Source: Peribacillus sp. FSL H8-0477 (GTDB lineage: Bacteria > Bacillota > Bacilli > Bacillales > DSM-1321). From it: 64,000 nt of DNA. Under the pieces are notes generated by a model, which saw only the letters and a list, made by a program, of their open reading frames with translations, was not told the origin of the DNA and did no database searches. Made by a program: the position numbers and the translations under genes. Shown here one piece after another: positions 55,724 through 64,000 of this stretch (positions are counted from its first letter, which is position 1; every line of letters starts with the position of its first letter). The stretch is from assembly GCF_038002765.1 (NCBI RefSeq), contig NZ_JBBODE010000002.1, positions 1,302,001 to 1,366,000 on the forward strand, read 5' to 3'.

Positions 55724-56113
55724 TTGACAAATTTCATCGCGGGTGTCGCAGCAACCTTTATTATGCTGCCCTTTGTCGTATATTTACTATTTTTTATACT
55801 CATTAAGCAAATGACTCATAATCATAAAAAAGCTGTACAAATGGCAATGGATATTAGTACCATCTTCTTTGTGTTTTCTGTACATTATCTTATCGGCGTT
55901 ATTTGGGAGCTGCAGTTGTTCTGGATTCTTTTAGTGGTATTGTTATGTATCGCGATTTTCGTTGTTCTCATTCATTATAAGATTAAAGGGGAAATTGTTT
56001 TCGGGAAAATCATGAAAGGGTTTTGGCGGGTTAGTTTCGCTTTTTTTCTCCTCATTTATATTGGATTGGTTACATACGGGTTAATACAAAGAATTGTTCA
56101 ATCTTTTATTTAA
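55724..56113 (+). CDS. DUF3397 membrane protein
   Basis: A 129-residue protein with four membrane segments (about 8-30, 42-62, 66-85 and 100-122) and basic loops. TTG start with GGGAGGAT inside the end of panE. Position between panE and bshC and the topology fit DUF3397. The function is unknown. Confidence 0.8.
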   Translation: MTNFIAGVAATFIMLPFVVYLLFFILIKQMTHNHKKAVQMAMDISTIFFVFSVHYLIGVIWELQLFWILLVVLLCIAIFVVLIHYKIKGEIVFGKIMKGFWRVSFAFFLLIYIGLVTYGLIQRIVQSFI

Positions 56114-56226
56114 CCTTATAGTTGATTACCTGCATGGTATGAATCATGGGCAATTTTTTTTCTTTTCTTTCATAGGGATGATATACTCTAAAAAGAATTG
56201 CAGATGCAGGGAAAGGAAGTACATAA

Positions 56227-57855
56227 ATGGAGTTAAGAGATCTCTCTTTACCGTCTTTAAATCAATTTACTTCAGATTATCTGAACGGAAAACTTGAAGT
56301 AGAGGATTATTTTCATTACAAACTGACTGGCGAGGGAATGTATCAGAATCGATATCAAGAATTGATGACTAGAACATTCAAGCGTGCTGATATAGCAGCT
56401 TACATAGAACAATATATGGAGCGATTTTCGGAAAGTAAACAGGTAGAGCTTAATATAGAGGCTTTAAAAACAGCGGATTCCGTAGTAGTGATAGGAGGTC
56501 AACAGGCAGGTCTTCTTTCGGGTCCTCTTTATACCATTCATAAGGTGATATCCATCATTAAACTTGCAGAGGAGCAGGAGAAGAAACTCGGAAAACGAGT
56601 CATTCCAGTTTTTTGGATTGCAGGAGAAGATCATGATTTGGCTGAAGTAAATCATGTGTATACAATGAAAAATGGTAAGCCTGTTAAAACTGCCTATCCG
56701 TTTTACCATCCTTTTAAAACGATGGTAACGGATCTGGAACTAGATACTGAAAAAACGATGCAGTGGATAGAGGACGTAGTTGAGAGCTACGGAGAAACTG
56801 ATTTCACTAAAAAGTTGCTTCAGACTGTCCGCGGAATTGTCCAAGAATCTAAAGATTTTGTAGAGTTTTTTGCTTCGTTGATTCACGAGTGGTTCCAAGA
56901 TTACGGTCTTTTGCTTCTTGATGCAGGTGACCCGCGATTAAGGAAGTTAGAAGCAGATTACTTCAGTGAACTTATTCAACACAGCGATGAGATTACTGAT
57001 TCCGTCCTTTCTCAGCAAGCATTCATGCAAAAAGAAGGCTACAAACGAATGATTGAGATGGAAGAGGTCTCTGCTAATTTATTTTATTATACGCCGAAAA
57101 ATAAAGAACGGATTCTGTTAGAACGGAAAGGTGATCTGTTCAGTAGTAAAAATGGAGATATTAGATTTACAATATCGGAATTGTTAGAAGTGGCTGAAAA
57201 AGAACCTGAGCGGCTGAGTAATAATGTGGTGACTCGTCCTATTATGCAAGAAAAACTTTTTCCGGTTCTTGCCTTTATATCCGGTCCTGGTGAAATTGCC
57301 TATTGGGCAGAATTGAAGCAGGCATTTGAAATCTTTTCAATGAAGATGCCGCCTATTGTTCCAAGGCTTAACATTACTGTGGTTGAACGCGGAATTCAGA
57401 CTGATTTATCTGAGACAGGTTTGGACATCGAGACAGTTCTGACACAAGGAACGGGAATAGCAGTGAATGAATTTATGAATTCAGTGAAAAACGATGACAT
57501 TGAATCGTTTTTCAGACAGATGAAGTCAACTCTTGGTGAAAACCATGAAAAGTTAACGGAAAAAGCAGTCGCTGATGATAAAGGGTTAGAACCACTTCTT
57601 ATTAAAAATCGGCAGTTTTTAGATAAGCAGTTGGACTTTATCTATGGGAAAATTACGGAAAGCACGGAGAAGAAGCATGAAGTGACCTTGAGTAAATATA
57701 GTCGGATAGCGAACGCCTTATACCCTATTGGGTCTCCACAAGAACGGATTTGGAATGTTTTCTATTATTTAAATCAGTACGGTCCTTTTTTCATATCCGA
57801 TACGATGAAACTTGATTATCAATTTAATAATCAGCATAAGGTTATTTATTTGTAA
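56227..57855 (+). CDS. bshC: BshC, bacillithiol synthesis cysteine-adding enzyme
   Basis: Catalyses the last step of bacillithiol synthesis, the addition of Cys to GlcN-malate. It has 542 residues (539 in B. subtilis, where it is yllA). Family marks are GGQQAGLLSGPLYT near residue 90, PVFWIAGEDHDLAEVNH near 126-142, and a C-terminal coiled coil. AAAGGAAG precedes the ATG. Confidence 0.94.
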   Translation: MELRDLSLPSLNQFTSDYLNGKLEVEDYFHYKLTGEGMYQNRYQELMTRTFKRADIAAYIEQYMERFSESKQVELNIEALKTADSVVVIGGQQAGLLSGPLYTIHKVISIIKLAEEQEKKLGKRVIPVFWIAGEDHDLAEVNHVYTMKNGKPVKTAYPFYHPFKTMVTDLELDTEKTMQWIEDVVESYGETDFTKKLLQTVRGIVQESKDFVEFFASLIHEWFQDYGLLLLDAGDPRLRKLEADYFSELIQHSDEITDSVLSQQAFMQKEGYKRMIEMEEVSANLFYYTPKNKERILLERKGDLFSSKNGDIRFTISELLEVAEKEPERLSNNVVTRPIMQEKLFPVLAFISGPGEIAYWAELKQAFEIFSMKMPPIVPRLNITVVERGIQTDLSETGLDIETVLTQGTGIAVNEFMNSVKNDDIESFFRQMKSTLGENHEKLTEKAVADDKGLEPLLIKNRQFLDKQLDFIYGKITESTEKKHEVTLSKYSRIANALYPIGSPQERIWNVFYYLNQYGPFFISDTMKLDYQFNNQHKVIYL

Positions 57856-57886
57856 TTGTTCATTAGGAGTAATTTCTTCTCATATT

Positions 57887-58024
57887 GAAGGGGCTGTCCC
57901 AAAAGGGGTAATTAAGCCGAAATTGAATAAAAAGAGAGAGGCAGAAATGTTGTTAAAACAACATTTCTGCCTCTTCAATTTTGCGTTACTTTACTTGAAA
58001 AAGGACATATGAGACAGCCCCTTC
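57887..58024. mobile_element. MITE-like element, 138 bp
   Basis: Ends are inverted: GAAGGGGCTGTCCC on the left and GAGACAGCCCCTTC on the right (12 of 14 paired). Inside lies a perfect 17-bp stem (57938-57954 / 57957-57973, core GGCAGAAATGTTGTT). There is no coding capacity. Size, ends and internal palindrome fit a non-autonomous transposon remnant moved by a transposase not encoded here. No clear target-site duplication was seen. Confidence 0.7.
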
Positions 58025-58048
58025 TTTTTTTGTTTTTAAGGGGGGCAT

Positions 58049-58199
58049 TTGATTTCCGTTCCAGGCACTTCGCTTTCCGCGGGCGGGCGGTGAGCCGCAT
58101 CAATGCTAACGCTCCTGCGGGGTCTCACCTGTCCCGCTGTTCCCGCAGGAGTCTTCGTGCCAACACTCCCATCAACTGTCTTACTAAAGTTAATCTGGA
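58049..58199. repeat. GC-rich palindromic repeat, copy B
   Basis: The same family as copy A, here with outer arms TTGAT / ATCAA and GGCAC / GTGCC and the central stem CTCCTGCGGG / CCCGCAGGAG. It is nearly identical to copy C, which begins 236 bases to the right. The long open frame crossing both copies (58009-58581) has no ribosome binding site and is not a gene. Confidence 0.88.
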
Positions 58200-58284
58200 T
58201 GTAGAAAATCCAGCGAACGAATGTTACACATGTGCTATCAAGGACAGCTTCACATCTAATTACGTTCAGTACTACAGTGGGCAG

Positions 58285-58435
58285 TTGATTTTCATTCCAG
58301 GCACTTCGTTTTCCTCGGGCCGGGCGGTGAGCCGCATCAATGCTAACGCTCTTGCGGGGTACACTTGTCCCGCTGTTCCCGCAGGAGTCTTCGTGCCAAC
58401 ACTCCCATCAACTGTCTTACTAAAGTTAATCTGGA
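58285..58435. repeat. GC-rich palindromic repeat, copy C
   Basis: A direct duplicate of copy B with about ten substitutions, mostly in the loop and left half. CTCTTGCGGG / CCCGCAGGAG keeps the central stem through a G-U pair. The outer arms GGCAC / GTGCC are the same as in copy B. Confidence 0.88.
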
Positions 58436-58702
58436 CGTGGAATCGAGCGTCCCGAAAGGAAAAACGTGCTTATCGAAAGAAGCTAATTGGAGGGATTCAG
58501 GACGATTTGAGGTATAAGCAGAATAACTTTCATGAAATGTGTTCAAAAAGGTTGGGAATGAAAGGAGTAGAACCAGCTTAGAAGTTAGGGTTGAGAATAA
58601 ATAATCAGGCGAATTCTCATACAGAATTAGTGATAAATGAATAAATAATTAAATATAGACAAAGCAGGAATTACTTTCTTTATCCCGAATAATTAAAACA
58701 AG
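58436..58702. other. Gene-free stretch between repeat and mraZ
   Basis: No supported reading frame. It contains a short segment resembling sequence after repeat copy A (ATGAAATGTGTT at 58532), then AT-rich DNA. Nothing else recognised. Confidence 0.5.
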
Positions 58703-58727
58703 TGGAGAAAAGTGGGGGAATGTGGTA
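58703..58727 (+). promoter_or_regulatory. MraZ-binding repeats upstream of mraZ
   Basis: TGGAG (58703), TGGGG (58713) and TGGTA (58723) repeat exactly every 10 bases, i.e. TGGNN with 5-base spacers. MraZ is known to bind such phased TGGGN repeats in its own promoter, so this is the likely autoregulatory operator of the mraZ-rsmH-ftsL-pbpB cluster. Confidence 0.75.
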
Positions 58728-58757
58728 CATTGATTTTAGAAAGTGGGGGTAATAGGT

Positions 58758-59189
58758 ATGTTCATGGGCGAGTACCATCATAACATTGATAGCAAAGGCC
58801 GTCTTATCATTCCCGTCAAATTCAGGGAAAGTCTCGGCGAAGAATTCGTCTTGACTCGTGGTCTTGATCGATGTTTATTTGGTTATCCGCTTGATGAATG
58901 GAAATTGCTTGAAGACAAACTGAAAGCATTACCCCTAACTAAAAAAGATGCCCGTGCTTTTACCCGGTTTTTCTTTTCGGGAGCGACAGAATGTGAAGTG
59001 GATAAACAAGGCAGAATTAATATCCCTTCACCGCTCACTTCATATGGACAACTAGAAAAAGAATGTGTCATTCTTGGAGTTTCCAATCGAATTGAGATTT
59101 GGAGCAAGTCCCTTTGGGAAGACTATTTTTCAACCTCAGAAGATTCGTTCGCTGAAATCGCCGAAAACATGATTGGTTTCGATATTTAG
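58758..59189 (+). CDS. mraZ: MraZ, transcriptional regulator of the division cluster
   Basis: A 143-residue DNA-binding protein with two AbrB-like SpoVT domains. Started at 58758 ([15 protein letters not shown]), the family N-terminus, after GTGGGGGT; an ATG-less frame from 58743 adds five residues. Both DxKGR motifs are present (DSKGR and DKQGR). It usually represses its own operon through TGGGN repeats, which lie upstream here. Confidence 0.95.
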   Translation: MFMGEYHHNIDSKGRLIIPVKFRESLGEEFVLTRGLDRCLFGYPLDEWKLLEDKLKALPLTKKDARAFTRFFFSGATECEVDKQGRINIPSPLTSYGQLEKECVILGVSNRIEIWSKSLWEDYFSTSEDSFAEIAENMIGFDI

Positions 59190-59236
59190 ATTGGCGGCAG
59201 AATCAACATCACTAATCGATTGGAAGGATGTATTAC

Positions 59237-60169
59237 ATGTTTCAGCATACAACTGTATTACTTAAAGAAACTGTTGACGGATTGGATATCAAGCCGGATG
59301 GGATATATGTAGACTGCACGCTTGGAGGCGCTGGGCATAGTGAGTATTTGTTGTCACAGCTTAAAGACGGGCGGCTATATGCTTTTGATCAGGATGAAAC
59401 AGCTATAAAGCATGCGAAAGAAAAATTAAGCGGTTATAGCAGCCAAGTAACGTTCATTCAGAATAATTTCAAAAACATCGAAGAAGAACTTCATAGCCGT
59501 GGGATTGAACAAGTTGATGGAATTTTGTATGATCTCGGTGTTTCTTCTCCGCAATTAGATACCCCTGAGCGTGGTTTCAGCTATAACTATGATGCCCCTC
59601 TTGATATGCGTATGAATCAAGATGCACAAATTTCTGCTTACGATGTAGTTAACGACTGGTCATTCCAGGATCTTTGGCGCATATTCACGCGATATGGTGA
59701 AGAGAAATTTTCTAAACAAATTGCCCGGAAAATTGAAGCAGCTAGAGAAATCAAACCCATCGAAACGACTTTTGAACTTGTAGAATTAATTAAAGATGGT
59801 ATTCCAGCTCCTGCAAGACGAAAGGGCGGACATCCAGCTAAGCGTATTTTCCAAGCAATCCGTATTGCCGTCAATGATGAATTAGGTGTATTCGAGGATT
59901 CACTTAAACAGGCTATTTCACTATTGAAACCTGGTGGGAGAATTTCAGTTATTACGTTTCATTCTTTAGAAGATCGTATTTGTAAAAGTGTGTTCAAACA
60001 ACATAGTGATCTTCCAGAATTACCTCACGGATTACCAATCATTCCTGAAGAATTCAAACCGCTTTTAAAATTAGTGGTAAGAAAACCTATTCTTCCATCG
60101 GAGGAAGAACTGGAAAACAATAATCGTTCTAGATCGGCTAAACTTAGAATTGCCGAAAAAAACAAATAA
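59237..60169 (+). CDS. rsmH: 16S rRNA (cytosine1402-N4)-methyltransferase
   Basis: Methylates C1402 of 16S rRNA. Started at 59237 ([11 protein letters not shown], 310 residues), after GGAAGGATG. The SAM-binding motif is [14 protein letters not shown] near residue 29-42, and the catalytic region includes [12 protein letters not shown]. It follows mraZ by 47 bases, as in most bacteria. Confidence 0.96.
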   Translation: MFQHTTVLLKETVDGLDIKPDGIYVDCTLGGAGHSEYLLSQLKDGRLYAFDQDETAIKHAKEKLSGYSSQVTFIQNNFKNIEEELHSRGIEQVDGILYDLGVSSPQLDTPERGFSYNYDAPLDMRMNQDAQISAYDVVNDWSFQDLWRIFTRYGEEKFSKQIARKIEAAREIKPIETTFELVELIKDGIPAPARRKGGHPAKRIFQAIRIAVNDELGVFEDSLKQAISLLKPGGRISVITFHSLEDRICKSVFKQHSDLPELPHGLPIIPEEFKPLLKLVVRKPILPSEEELENNNRSRSAKLRIAEKNK

Positions 60170-60196
60170 AATTATCGTAATCTAGGGGGAATAATC

Positions 60197-60550
60197 ATGA
60201 GCTCGAGTGCAAAAAAAATGCAGGAACAGCAGCAGGAGATACAGCAGCAGTCCGTTCAAACAGTTGTAATCCGTAAGGCTAAGATCTCTTTCGGTGAAGT
60301 AATGCTGCTTTGTATTCTTGCTGCTGCTATTGCCTTTATGAGTGTGAAAGTTGTCTCAAATCAAGCGGCTATCTACCACACAAATAAAGAAATTCAACTT
60401 GCGCAAGCCTCGATTGAAGAACAAACGAAAATTAATAATGATTTGAAAATTACAGTGGACGAGCTTAGTACATACGAGCGAATTTGGCAAAAGGCCGAAG
60501 AAATGGGCTTTACACTAAATGAGAAAAACGTAAAGGGTGTTCAGGAATAA
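60197..60550 (+). CDS. ftsL: Cell division protein FtsL
   Basis: A 117-residue bitopic divisome protein that works with DivIC and PBP 2B. A Gln-rich cytoplasmic tail (EQQQEIQQQS) is followed by one membrane segment (about 34-55) and a short extracellular coiled coil. AGGGGGAATAATC precedes the ATG. Its stop overlaps the pbpB start by one base. Confidence 0.94.
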   Translation: MSSSAKKMQEQQQEIQQQSVQTVVIRKAKISFGEVMLLCILAAAIAFMSVKVVSNQAAIYHTNKEIQLAQASIEEQTKINNDLKITVDELSTYERIWQKAEEMGFTLNEKNVKGVQE

Positions 60551-62736
60551 TGCAAAAGCAAAAAAATATGAAATATGGGGCAGTGGGATTGTTTTTACTA
60601 TTCGTGCTGCTCTTTTTTGCTTTAGTCTCCCGTTTTTTATACATTGAAATAACAGGTCAAGCAGGCGGCGAGGTATTGGCTGCCAAAATGGAGAAGAAGT
60701 ATGAAAAAAAACGGACTATTGAAGCACAACGAGGCAGTATTGTGGACCGTAATGGTGAGGTAATTGCAGAAGATACTGCATCTTACTCGCTCATTGCGAT
60801 TCTTGATAAGGATGCATCACATGTTGAAGACCCGGAAAAAACGGCTGCAGAGCTTTCCAAGTATATTGATTTAACCGAGGCAGAAATTTATAAAGTTCTA
60901 ACAAAGAAAACGGCAAGCGGGACTCCCTATCAAGTTGAATTTGGAACTGCAGGTCGTGATCTTTCCAATTCGGTTAAGTTAAAAATTGAAAAATTGAAGC
61001 TGCCAGGAATTACTTTCATTCGAGACAGCAAACGCTTTTACCCGAATGGTGTATTTTCTTCGCATTTAATCGGTTATGTAGAAAAAGATCCTGATACAAA
61101 CGAAACCGTGGGTAAGCTCGGCATTGAAAAATACCTAAATGAAGAGATGAAAGAAACAAATGGTGAAGTGAAGTTTGAAAGCGACCGTTGGGGATTGTTA
61201 TTACCAAACAGTAAGGAAAGTGTAACAGCACCGAAAAACGGCAGCAAGGTTTCTTTAACACTAGATAAGAAAATCCAGACTTTCCTTGAAGATTCAATGA
61301 GTAAAGTTCAAGAGGAATATAATCCATCTGAAATTATTGCGATTGTTTCAAACCCAAAAACAGGTGAAATACTAGCTATGGGCCAGCGCCCGACTTTTCA
61401 TCCTAAAACAAAGGAAGGGCTAACGGATACTTGGCATAATCTCGCTATAGAGGAGTCATTTGAGCCGGGGTCCACGATGAAAGCATTTACCTTAGCAGCG
61501 GCTGTCGAAGAGGGAGTCTTTAATCCAACTGATACCTTTGTTACGGGTGCATATAAGGTCCCAGGTACTACAGCGATTAAAGATCACAGCGGAATTCAAC
61601 CTGGGAAGAGAATTACTTTTTTAGATGGTATCCAACGCTCATCTAATGTTGGGATTGCTACGATTGCTATGGATAAATTAGGTGCTGACAAGTATAGAGA
61701 ATACCTAACTAAATTTGGATTTGAAAAACCAACTGGAATTGATCTGCCTTTTGAAACAGCAGGAATCATCCAGTATAAATATAAACGTGATAAAGCTTCG
61801 ACAGCAATGGGGCAGGCAACAGCTATTACACCGATTCAGCAGATACAAGCAGCTTCTGCGATTGCAAATGACGGTAAAATGATGAAGCCCTATGTGATCA
61901 AAGAAATCACGGATGGCAATACTGGCAAAAACGCCAAAACAACGAAGCCGACAGCTACCGGTCAACCAATATCGGCTGAAACAGCGAAAAAGGTTCGTGA
62001 ATATTTAGGTACCGTTATTACGGGCAAACACGCAACAGGAAAGAAATACAAAATTGATGGATATGAAGTGGCCGGCAAAACAGGCACCGCCCAATATAGT
62101 GAAGGCGGTAAAATTGTTCGAGGAGCATCGGATTATATTTATTCCTTTATTGGAATGGCTCCGAAAGATGATCCGGAACTAGTCATGTACGTAGCGATCA
62201 AGCAACCACAGCTTAAAGAAGGGAAGGCTGGAGCAGATGCTCTATCAGCTATCTTTAACCCTGTGATGAAAAATAGTCTGCAATATTTAAACATTAAGCC
62301 TACCAACATCAAAAGTCAGGAAGCTGGAAAACTTGAAGAGTATAAAGGTCAACATGTATCCAGTGTTGCAGCTAGTTTAAAGAAGGCTGGAAACGAGCCG
62401 GTATTAATAGGCAAAGGTACGACAATAGTTGAACAATCTCCTAAGGCGGGTACCACTTTACTTGAAGGTGAAAAAGTAATTCTCCGAACGGATGGAGACA
62501 TGATAGCACCTGATATGACAGGATGGTCATTAAGAGATGTGATGAAGTTTGCCAATCTAGCAGAATTGCAGCTAAACACGGCTGGCAGCGGGTATGTGAG
62601 CAAACAAAATATTAAAGTAGGAAAAGTAATTAAAAAAGGTGAATATTGTATTGTCGAATTGAGGCATCCTTCTCAATTGACAAAGCAGTCAAAGAAACAG
62701 TCAGATAAAAAAGCTGAAGATGAAGTTTCGGACTAA
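60550..62736 (+). CDS. pbpB: Penicillin-binding protein 2B
   Basis: Septal transpeptidase, partner of FtsW. It has 728 residues: one N-terminal membrane segment (about 10-31), a dimerisation domain, the transpeptidase domain with nucleophile Ser 308 in STMK, SSN at 363-365 and KTG in AGKTGTA, and two C-terminal PASTA modules (about 590-715). Start ATG overlaps the ftsL stop. A terminator separates it from spoVD. Confidence 0.96.
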   Translation: MQKQKNMKYGAVGLFLLFVLLFFALVSRFLYIEITGQAGGEVLAAKMEKKYEKKRTIEAQRGSIVDRNGEVIAEDTASYSLIAILDKDASHVEDPEKTAAELSKYIDLTEAEIYKVLTKKTASGTPYQVEFGTAGRDLSNSVKLKIEKLKLPGITFIRDSKRFYPNGVFSSHLIGYVEKDPDTNETVGKLGIEKYLNEEMKETNGEVKFESDRWGLLLPNSKESVTAPKNGSKVSLTLDKKIQTFLEDSMSKVQEEYNPSEIIAIVSNPKTGEILAMGQRPTFHPKTKEGLTDTWHNLAIEESFEPGSTMKAFTLAAAVEEGVFNPTDTFVTGAYKVPGTTAIKDHSGIQPGKRITFLDGIQRSSNVGIATIAMDKLGADKYREYLTKFGFEKPTGIDLPFETAGIIQYKYKRDKASTAMGQATAITPIQQIQAASAIANDGKMMKPYVIKEITDGNTGKNAKTTKPTATGQPISAETAKKVREYLGTVITGKHATGKKYKIDGYEVAGKTGTAQYSEGGKIVRGASDYIYSFIGMAPKDDPELVMYVAIKQPQLKEGKAGADALSAIFNPVMKNSLQYLNIKPTNIKSQEAGKLEEYKGQHVSSVAASLKKAGNEPVLIGKGTTIVEQSPKAGTTLLEGEKVILRTDGDMIAPDMTGWSLRDVMKFANLAELQLNTAGSGYVSKQNIKVGKVIKKGEYCIVELRHPSQLTKQSKKQSDKKAEDEVSD

Positions 62737-62751
62737 CATATAAAATTTTTT

Positions 62752-62779
62752 AGGCTGTCGAGAAATCGACAGCCTTTTT
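62752..62779 (+). terminator. Terminator of pbpB
   Basis: AGGCTGTCGA and TCGACAGCCT with a GAAA loop are followed by T. Third use of the same arm sequence in this window. Confidence 0.92.
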
Positions 62780-62889
62780 GTTATATATATAAACTCGAAA
62801 TTGGTGCTTGATAATGACCTTCTATAATTTGTACTTTTTTATTCTATGGAAACATATATATGTACAAGCATAAAGGGAGGTGCTCGGTT

Positions 62890-64000
62890 TTGCGTGTTTC
62901 TAATGTTACGGTAAGGAAACGGCTTGCATTTGTGCTGGTCGCGGGTTTAGTCATTTTCTTAATTATTGATATCCGGCTGGGGGTCGTTCAATTTTACCTG
63001 GGAAATAAGTTGACTGGATTGGCAAAAGATTCATGGAGCCGTGATATACCATTTGAGCCAAAACGAGGAGAAATCTTGGATAGGAACGGGGTTAAACTTG
63101 CAACTAATATATCTGCCCCTACTGTATACGTCATTCCAAGACAGGTGGTAAATGCGGGAGAAACCGCAGGACAGCTGGCAGCTATTTTAGATATGTCAAA
63201 AGAAAAGGCATATAAATGGATTACAAAGAAGGAAATGAGTGTTCGTCTTCCAGAAGGTAGAAAAATTTCACATGAAAAAGCAAAAGAAATAAAAGCACTC
63301 GGGTTAAAGGGTGTTTATATTGCGGAAGATTCCAAGCGACATTATCCGTTTGGTGAATACTTGTCACATGTCCTTGGATTTGCCGGTTCAGATAATCAAG
63401 GTCTAATGGGGATTGAGTTATCGTATGATAAAGAATTGAGCGGACAGCGAGGATATGTGAAATTTTATTCCGATGCCAAGGGCAGCAGGATGGAAAACAT
63501 TGCGGATGATTATAAAGCCCCTATAGATGGGGATCAATTAAAATTAACGATTGACAGCAAAATTCAAACAATCGTAGAACGTGAATTAGATAACGCAGAG
63601 GCGCAATATAATCCAGATGGTGTTATTGCTATTGCCATGAATCCTAATAATGGTGAAGTTTTGGCTATGTCCAGCCGTCCAACCTTTGACCCAGCTAAAT
63701 TCCAAGATGTTCCACCGGAAGTGTATAATCGGAATTTGCCGGTTTGGAGCGGTTACGAGCCTGGTTCAACATTCAAGATTATTACACTAGCCGCAGCACT
63801 TGAAGAAAAGAAAGTTAATCTTCTTCATGATCATTTCTATGATTCCGGCCATGTGAAGGTTGCTGGAGCCACTCTACATTGTTGGAAAAGCGGAGGCCAT
63901 GGCTCCCAGACTTTCTTAGAGGTCGTTGAAAATTCATGTAATCCAGGCTTTGTTGAACTTGGTACACGGCTTGGTAAAGATAAACTCTTTCAATATATCG
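62890..64000 (+). CDS. spoVD: SpoVD, sporulation-specific penicillin-binding protein (cut by right edge)
   Basis: A mother-cell transpeptidase needed for spore cortex synthesis. TTG start at 62890 (MRVSNVTVRKRL) after GGGAGGTG; the frame stays open to the window end, giving 370 residues. One membrane segment (about 12-30), the DSWSRDIPFEPKRGEI dimerisation start, and the nucleophile Ser 293 in STFK are seen. The rest of the transpeptidase domain and any PASTA module are off the edge. Its own upstream gap with a terminator fits separate sigma-E control. Confidence 0.95.
   Translation, partial: MRVSNVTVRKRLAFVLVAGLVIFLIIDIRLGVVQFYLGNKLTGLAKDSWSRDIPFEPKRGEILDRNGVKLATNISAPTVYVIPRQVVNAGETAGQLAAILDMSKEKAYKWITKKEMSVRLPEGRKISHEKAKEIKALGLKGVYIAEDSKRHYPFGEYLSHVLGFAGSDNQGLMGIELSYDKELSGQRGYVKFYSDAKGSRMENIADDYKAPIDGDQLKLTIDSKIQTIVERELDNAEAQYNPDGVIAIAMNPNNGEVLAMSSRPTFDPAKFQDVPPEVYNRNLPVWSGYEPGSTFKIITLAAALEEKKVNLLHDHFYDSGHVKVAGATLHCWKSGGHGSQTFLEVVENSCNPGFVELGTRLGKDKLFQYI

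Noticed and set aside
58009..58581. Open frame of 190 codons across the repeats B and C
   Set aside because: It has no ribosome binding site, is made of duplicated palindromic repeat sequence and shows repeated peptide only because the DNA repeats.

Overview
The window is chromosomal DNA from a low-GC, endospore-forming member of the Bacillaceae. Gene order closely follows the Bacillus subtilis ykyA-pdh-speA-ykt-yla-pyc-cta-ylb-mra/fts stretch. Sporulation genes (ylaJ, ylbD, ylbJ, an RsfA/GerR-type regulator, spoVD) and the caa3 oxidase fit this. It is neither B. subtilis nor a simple copy of it: a complete trp operon with tandem T-boxes sits between yktA and yktB, ftsW is missing between ylaN and pyc, and several small genes are extra. 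I see no tRNA, rRNA, CRISPR array, prophage or transposase gene; the nearest to mobile DNA is one MITE-like element and three copies of a GC-rich palindromic repeat.

Layout. 1-6060: the 3' end of ykyA, then pdhABCD (pyruvate dehydrogenase) with a terminator-like hairpin between pdhB and pdhC. 6061-10550: a lipoprotein, a small membrane protein, a polysaccharide deacetylase lipoprotein, a DUF1885-like gene, the dual-function small RNA SR1 with its 40-residue peptide SR1P, and speA on the minus strand. 10550-18900: a nitronate monooxygenase-like gene, yktA, then trpEGDCFBA behind a strong promoter and two consecutive Trp (UGG) T-box attenuators. 18900-27900: yktB, ykzI, suhB, ylaF, typA, ylaH, two genes of unknown function, ylaI, ylaJ, ylaK (PIN-PhoH), ylaL and ylaN. 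28200-32380: pyc, then a gene-free stretch with stacked hairpins and one GC-rich repeat. 32380-40100: ctaA diverging from ctaB-ctaCDEF-ctaG, i.e. heme A synthesis and cytochrome caa3 assembly.

40240-57860: a yozB-like gene, yugN and the ylb block (ylbC-D-E, an unknown gene, ylbF, ylbG, a candidate CsfG-like sporulation RNA on the minus strand, rsmD, coaD, ylbJ, ylbK, ylbL, tmcAL, ylbN-rpmF, an enoyl-CoA hydratase gene, an RsfA-type regulator, ylbP, panE, DUF3397, bshC). 57860-58757: a gene-free island with a 138-bp MITE-like element and two tandem copies of the GC-rich repeat. 58758-64000: the start of the division and cell wall cluster, mraZ-rsmH-ftsL-pbpB-spoVD, with phased MraZ boxes upstream and spoVD running off the right edge.

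The genes group around central carbon metabolism (pdh, pyc, SR1), aerobic respiration (cta), tryptophan and CoA synthesis (trp, coaD, panE), translation (typA, rpmF, rsmD, rsmH, tmcAL) and entry into sporulation or division. The most interesting signals lie outside the large reading frames: the SR1/SR1P locus with two CcpN-type boxes, the CsfG-like RNA, the tandem T-boxes, and a repeat family whose paired arms change together between copies.
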